A stretch of 64,000 bases of DNA, taken from assembly GCA_963844435.1 (NCBI GenBank), contig CAWJOG010000012.1:62001-126000 (forward strand), written 5' to 3'. A model generated the notes under the pieces. The model did not search any database. It had not been told where the DNA came from and saw nothing but the letters and a program-made list of their open reading frames with translations. This stretch comes from JBDSLU01 sp963844435 (GTDB lineage Bacteria > Acidobacteriota > Vicinamibacteria > Vicinamibacterales > Vicinamibacteraceae). Shown in pieces: positions 62,872 to 64,000 of the stretch; the stretch's first letter is position 1, and the number at the start of each line of letters is the position of its first letter. A program made the translations under genes and the position numbers.

Positions 62872-64000
62872 TCAAGTACCAGCGTTCGACATGAGCCAGA
62901 TGCTGCCCTTGACGGTCTGCATCGGCAGGACCAGGCGTCCCCTGGCGACGCCCATCTCGCTGGTGTTCCTGTCGGAATCGACGTGGAACCGCGGCGAATC
63001 GAACTGCGCGACCCGGAATGGAGCGACCGGCCGGCGCACCGCGGGCGCGATCGATCCGGACGCCCCACAGGGCGTAGAAGCCCCCGGCCGCGCGCGACAG
63101 AAAGTAGAGCGTGCCGCCGTCTGGCGACCATCGGGGCTTGTCGGGCCAGGCGTGATCGGCGGCGATCCGCGTCCATACTGACGAGCTGCTGCTGTCGGAC
63201 GGCGCGATCCCGAGCTCGATCGGACCATCTACCCCGAGGTTGGCGACGACGAAGGCGACCTGGCGCCCGTCGGGGGAATAGTGGCCCTGCCAGAACTGCT
63301 TCCGAGCGGCGTCGAGCAGCACGCGGCGCGGCGCGGCCGCCGGTCCGGCAGACACCTCGACGAGCTGGGCCGGTCCGCCATAGCCCTGAGTCAGCTGCGT
63401 CACGAGGACACCCCGATCGTCGGGGCGAACGTCGGTCGGGATACAGGACGACGCGCTCCCATGGCGTCAGCAGCCGCTCGTGGCCGTCGGCGCCGCGCCA
63501 TGCGAGCGCGTAATCGAGGTCCGGCGAAAGGGGGGCGCCGGGCGGCCGCCAGCAGCAGATAGCTGACGCTGCGGCCGTTCGGCGAGGGAACGAAGCCCCT
63601 GCGCCGCCTCGTCGGCCAGCACCGTCGTCTCGCCGGTGTCGACGCTCACCCGGACCCCACGGATGGCCGCGCGCCCTGGCCGTTCTTCGGCGTAGAAGAC
63701 CGACGAGCCGTCGGCGCTCACGCTGACGCCGCTGCACCGCCGCGTCTTCGTCGGTGAGCGGGCGGCCCTCTCCGGGCGGGGCTGCCCGGTCCGCATCGAA
63801 CGGGAACACCCAGGCGCGCGTCGTCGTCTGGGCGCTGGTGAAGCGACCCGGCTACCGTCCGGCGATACCGCGGCGAACTCAGCGCTGGCGAGCCGCGTCG
63901 TGAGCAGCGCCGGAGTGCCCCACGCCTGCGTCACCGGATCGACGGGCACTCGCCAGATCGCGGGCATGCCAGCCGGCGCAGCTTCGACGTACACCGTGTC
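62872..64000 (-). pseudogene. PD40 beta-propeller protein, partial and heavily frame-broken
   Basis: The gene runs off the right edge. Propeller blades are clear: FAAVSPDGSRVA, SVSADGSSVFYAEERPGR, YSPDGRQVAFVVANLG and RWSPDGGTLYFLSRA, ending GSIWLMSNAGT at 62872. That ending is common in Acidobacteriota Ser/Thr kinases or regulators with C-terminal PD40 repeats. At least five frame changes fall within 1.1 kb (near 63030, 63430, 63540-63595, 63735 and 63845), far denser than elsewhere. Either a decayed gene or poorly resolved sequence. Confidence 0.6.

Noticed and set aside
1..64000. tRNA, rRNA, CRISPR arrays, insertion sequences
   Set aside because: No cloverleaf-like segment, regular spaced repeats or transposase motif was found while reading both strands.

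Overview
This is 64 kb of GC-rich bacterial chromosome, dense with genes on both strands. Several features together suggest Acidobacteriota, probably the Vicinamibacteria group: an Oar-like TonB receptor with an N-terminal carboxypeptidase-like domain, two ADOP-type ABC permeases (one behind a PadR regulator), a large propeller hybrid histidine kinase, and many PD40-type propeller proteins. This placement is inferred from gene content. I see no rRNA, tRNA, CRISPR array, transposase or phage gene.

Layout. 1-7.6 kb: the edge of a DGQHR-like gene, a DinB-like protein, a metallo-beta-lactamase-fold (MBL) protein, a TonB receptor, an HGSNAT-like membrane acetyltransferase, a secreted propeller protein and an OsmC protein. 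7.7-17.5 kb: a tightly overlapping operon of FHA protein, PP2C phosphatase, Ser/Thr kinase, one polypeptide fusing a SEDS glycosyltransferase to a class B penicillin-binding protein, a second FHA protein and a secreted alpha/beta hydrolase. It resembles the actinobacterial fhaA-fhaB-pstP-rodA-pbpA-pknA-pknB locus and is the most interesting system here. 17.6-20.1 kb: feoA-feoB plus a small Cys-containing membrane protein. 20.2-28.5 kb: a clade-II-type nitrous oxide reductase cluster (azurin-like lipoprotein, nosZ, NosB-like protein, nosD, nosF, nosY, then an iron-sulfur repair protein). A CusF-SCO copper chaperone lies divergently across a shared FNR/DNR-type box, and a Crp/Fnr regulator follows it. 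28.5-37.3 kb: mixed metabolic genes (VOC, NmrA/AraC pair, TonB remnant, M19 dipeptidase, corrinoid adenosyltransferase, GMC dehydrogenase with its small subunit). 37.4-44.2 kb: PadR-ADOP and the hybrid kinase. 44.3-50.7 kb: an L-arabinose operon (araB, araD, araA, alcohol dehydrogenase) headed by a PhoPQ-related hydrolase. 51-64 kb: a second ADOP permease, a rhodanese/M20 peptidase/MerB-like run, an RnfD-like plus DUF2330 pair, an MBL hydrolase, an ATP-grasp protein behind an orphan antitoxin-like gene, a PAP2 phosphatase, an HExxH protein and a badly broken PD40 gene at the edge.

Two genome-wide habits stand out. Operon genes are joined by ATGA/GTGA overlaps, and many first genes have a TANNNT box 6-10 nt before the start codon with no Shine-Dalgarno, which suggests leaderless transcription. 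More than twenty otherwise intact proteins or gene segments need a change of frame. I read most of these as sequence errors and give such genes their full span.
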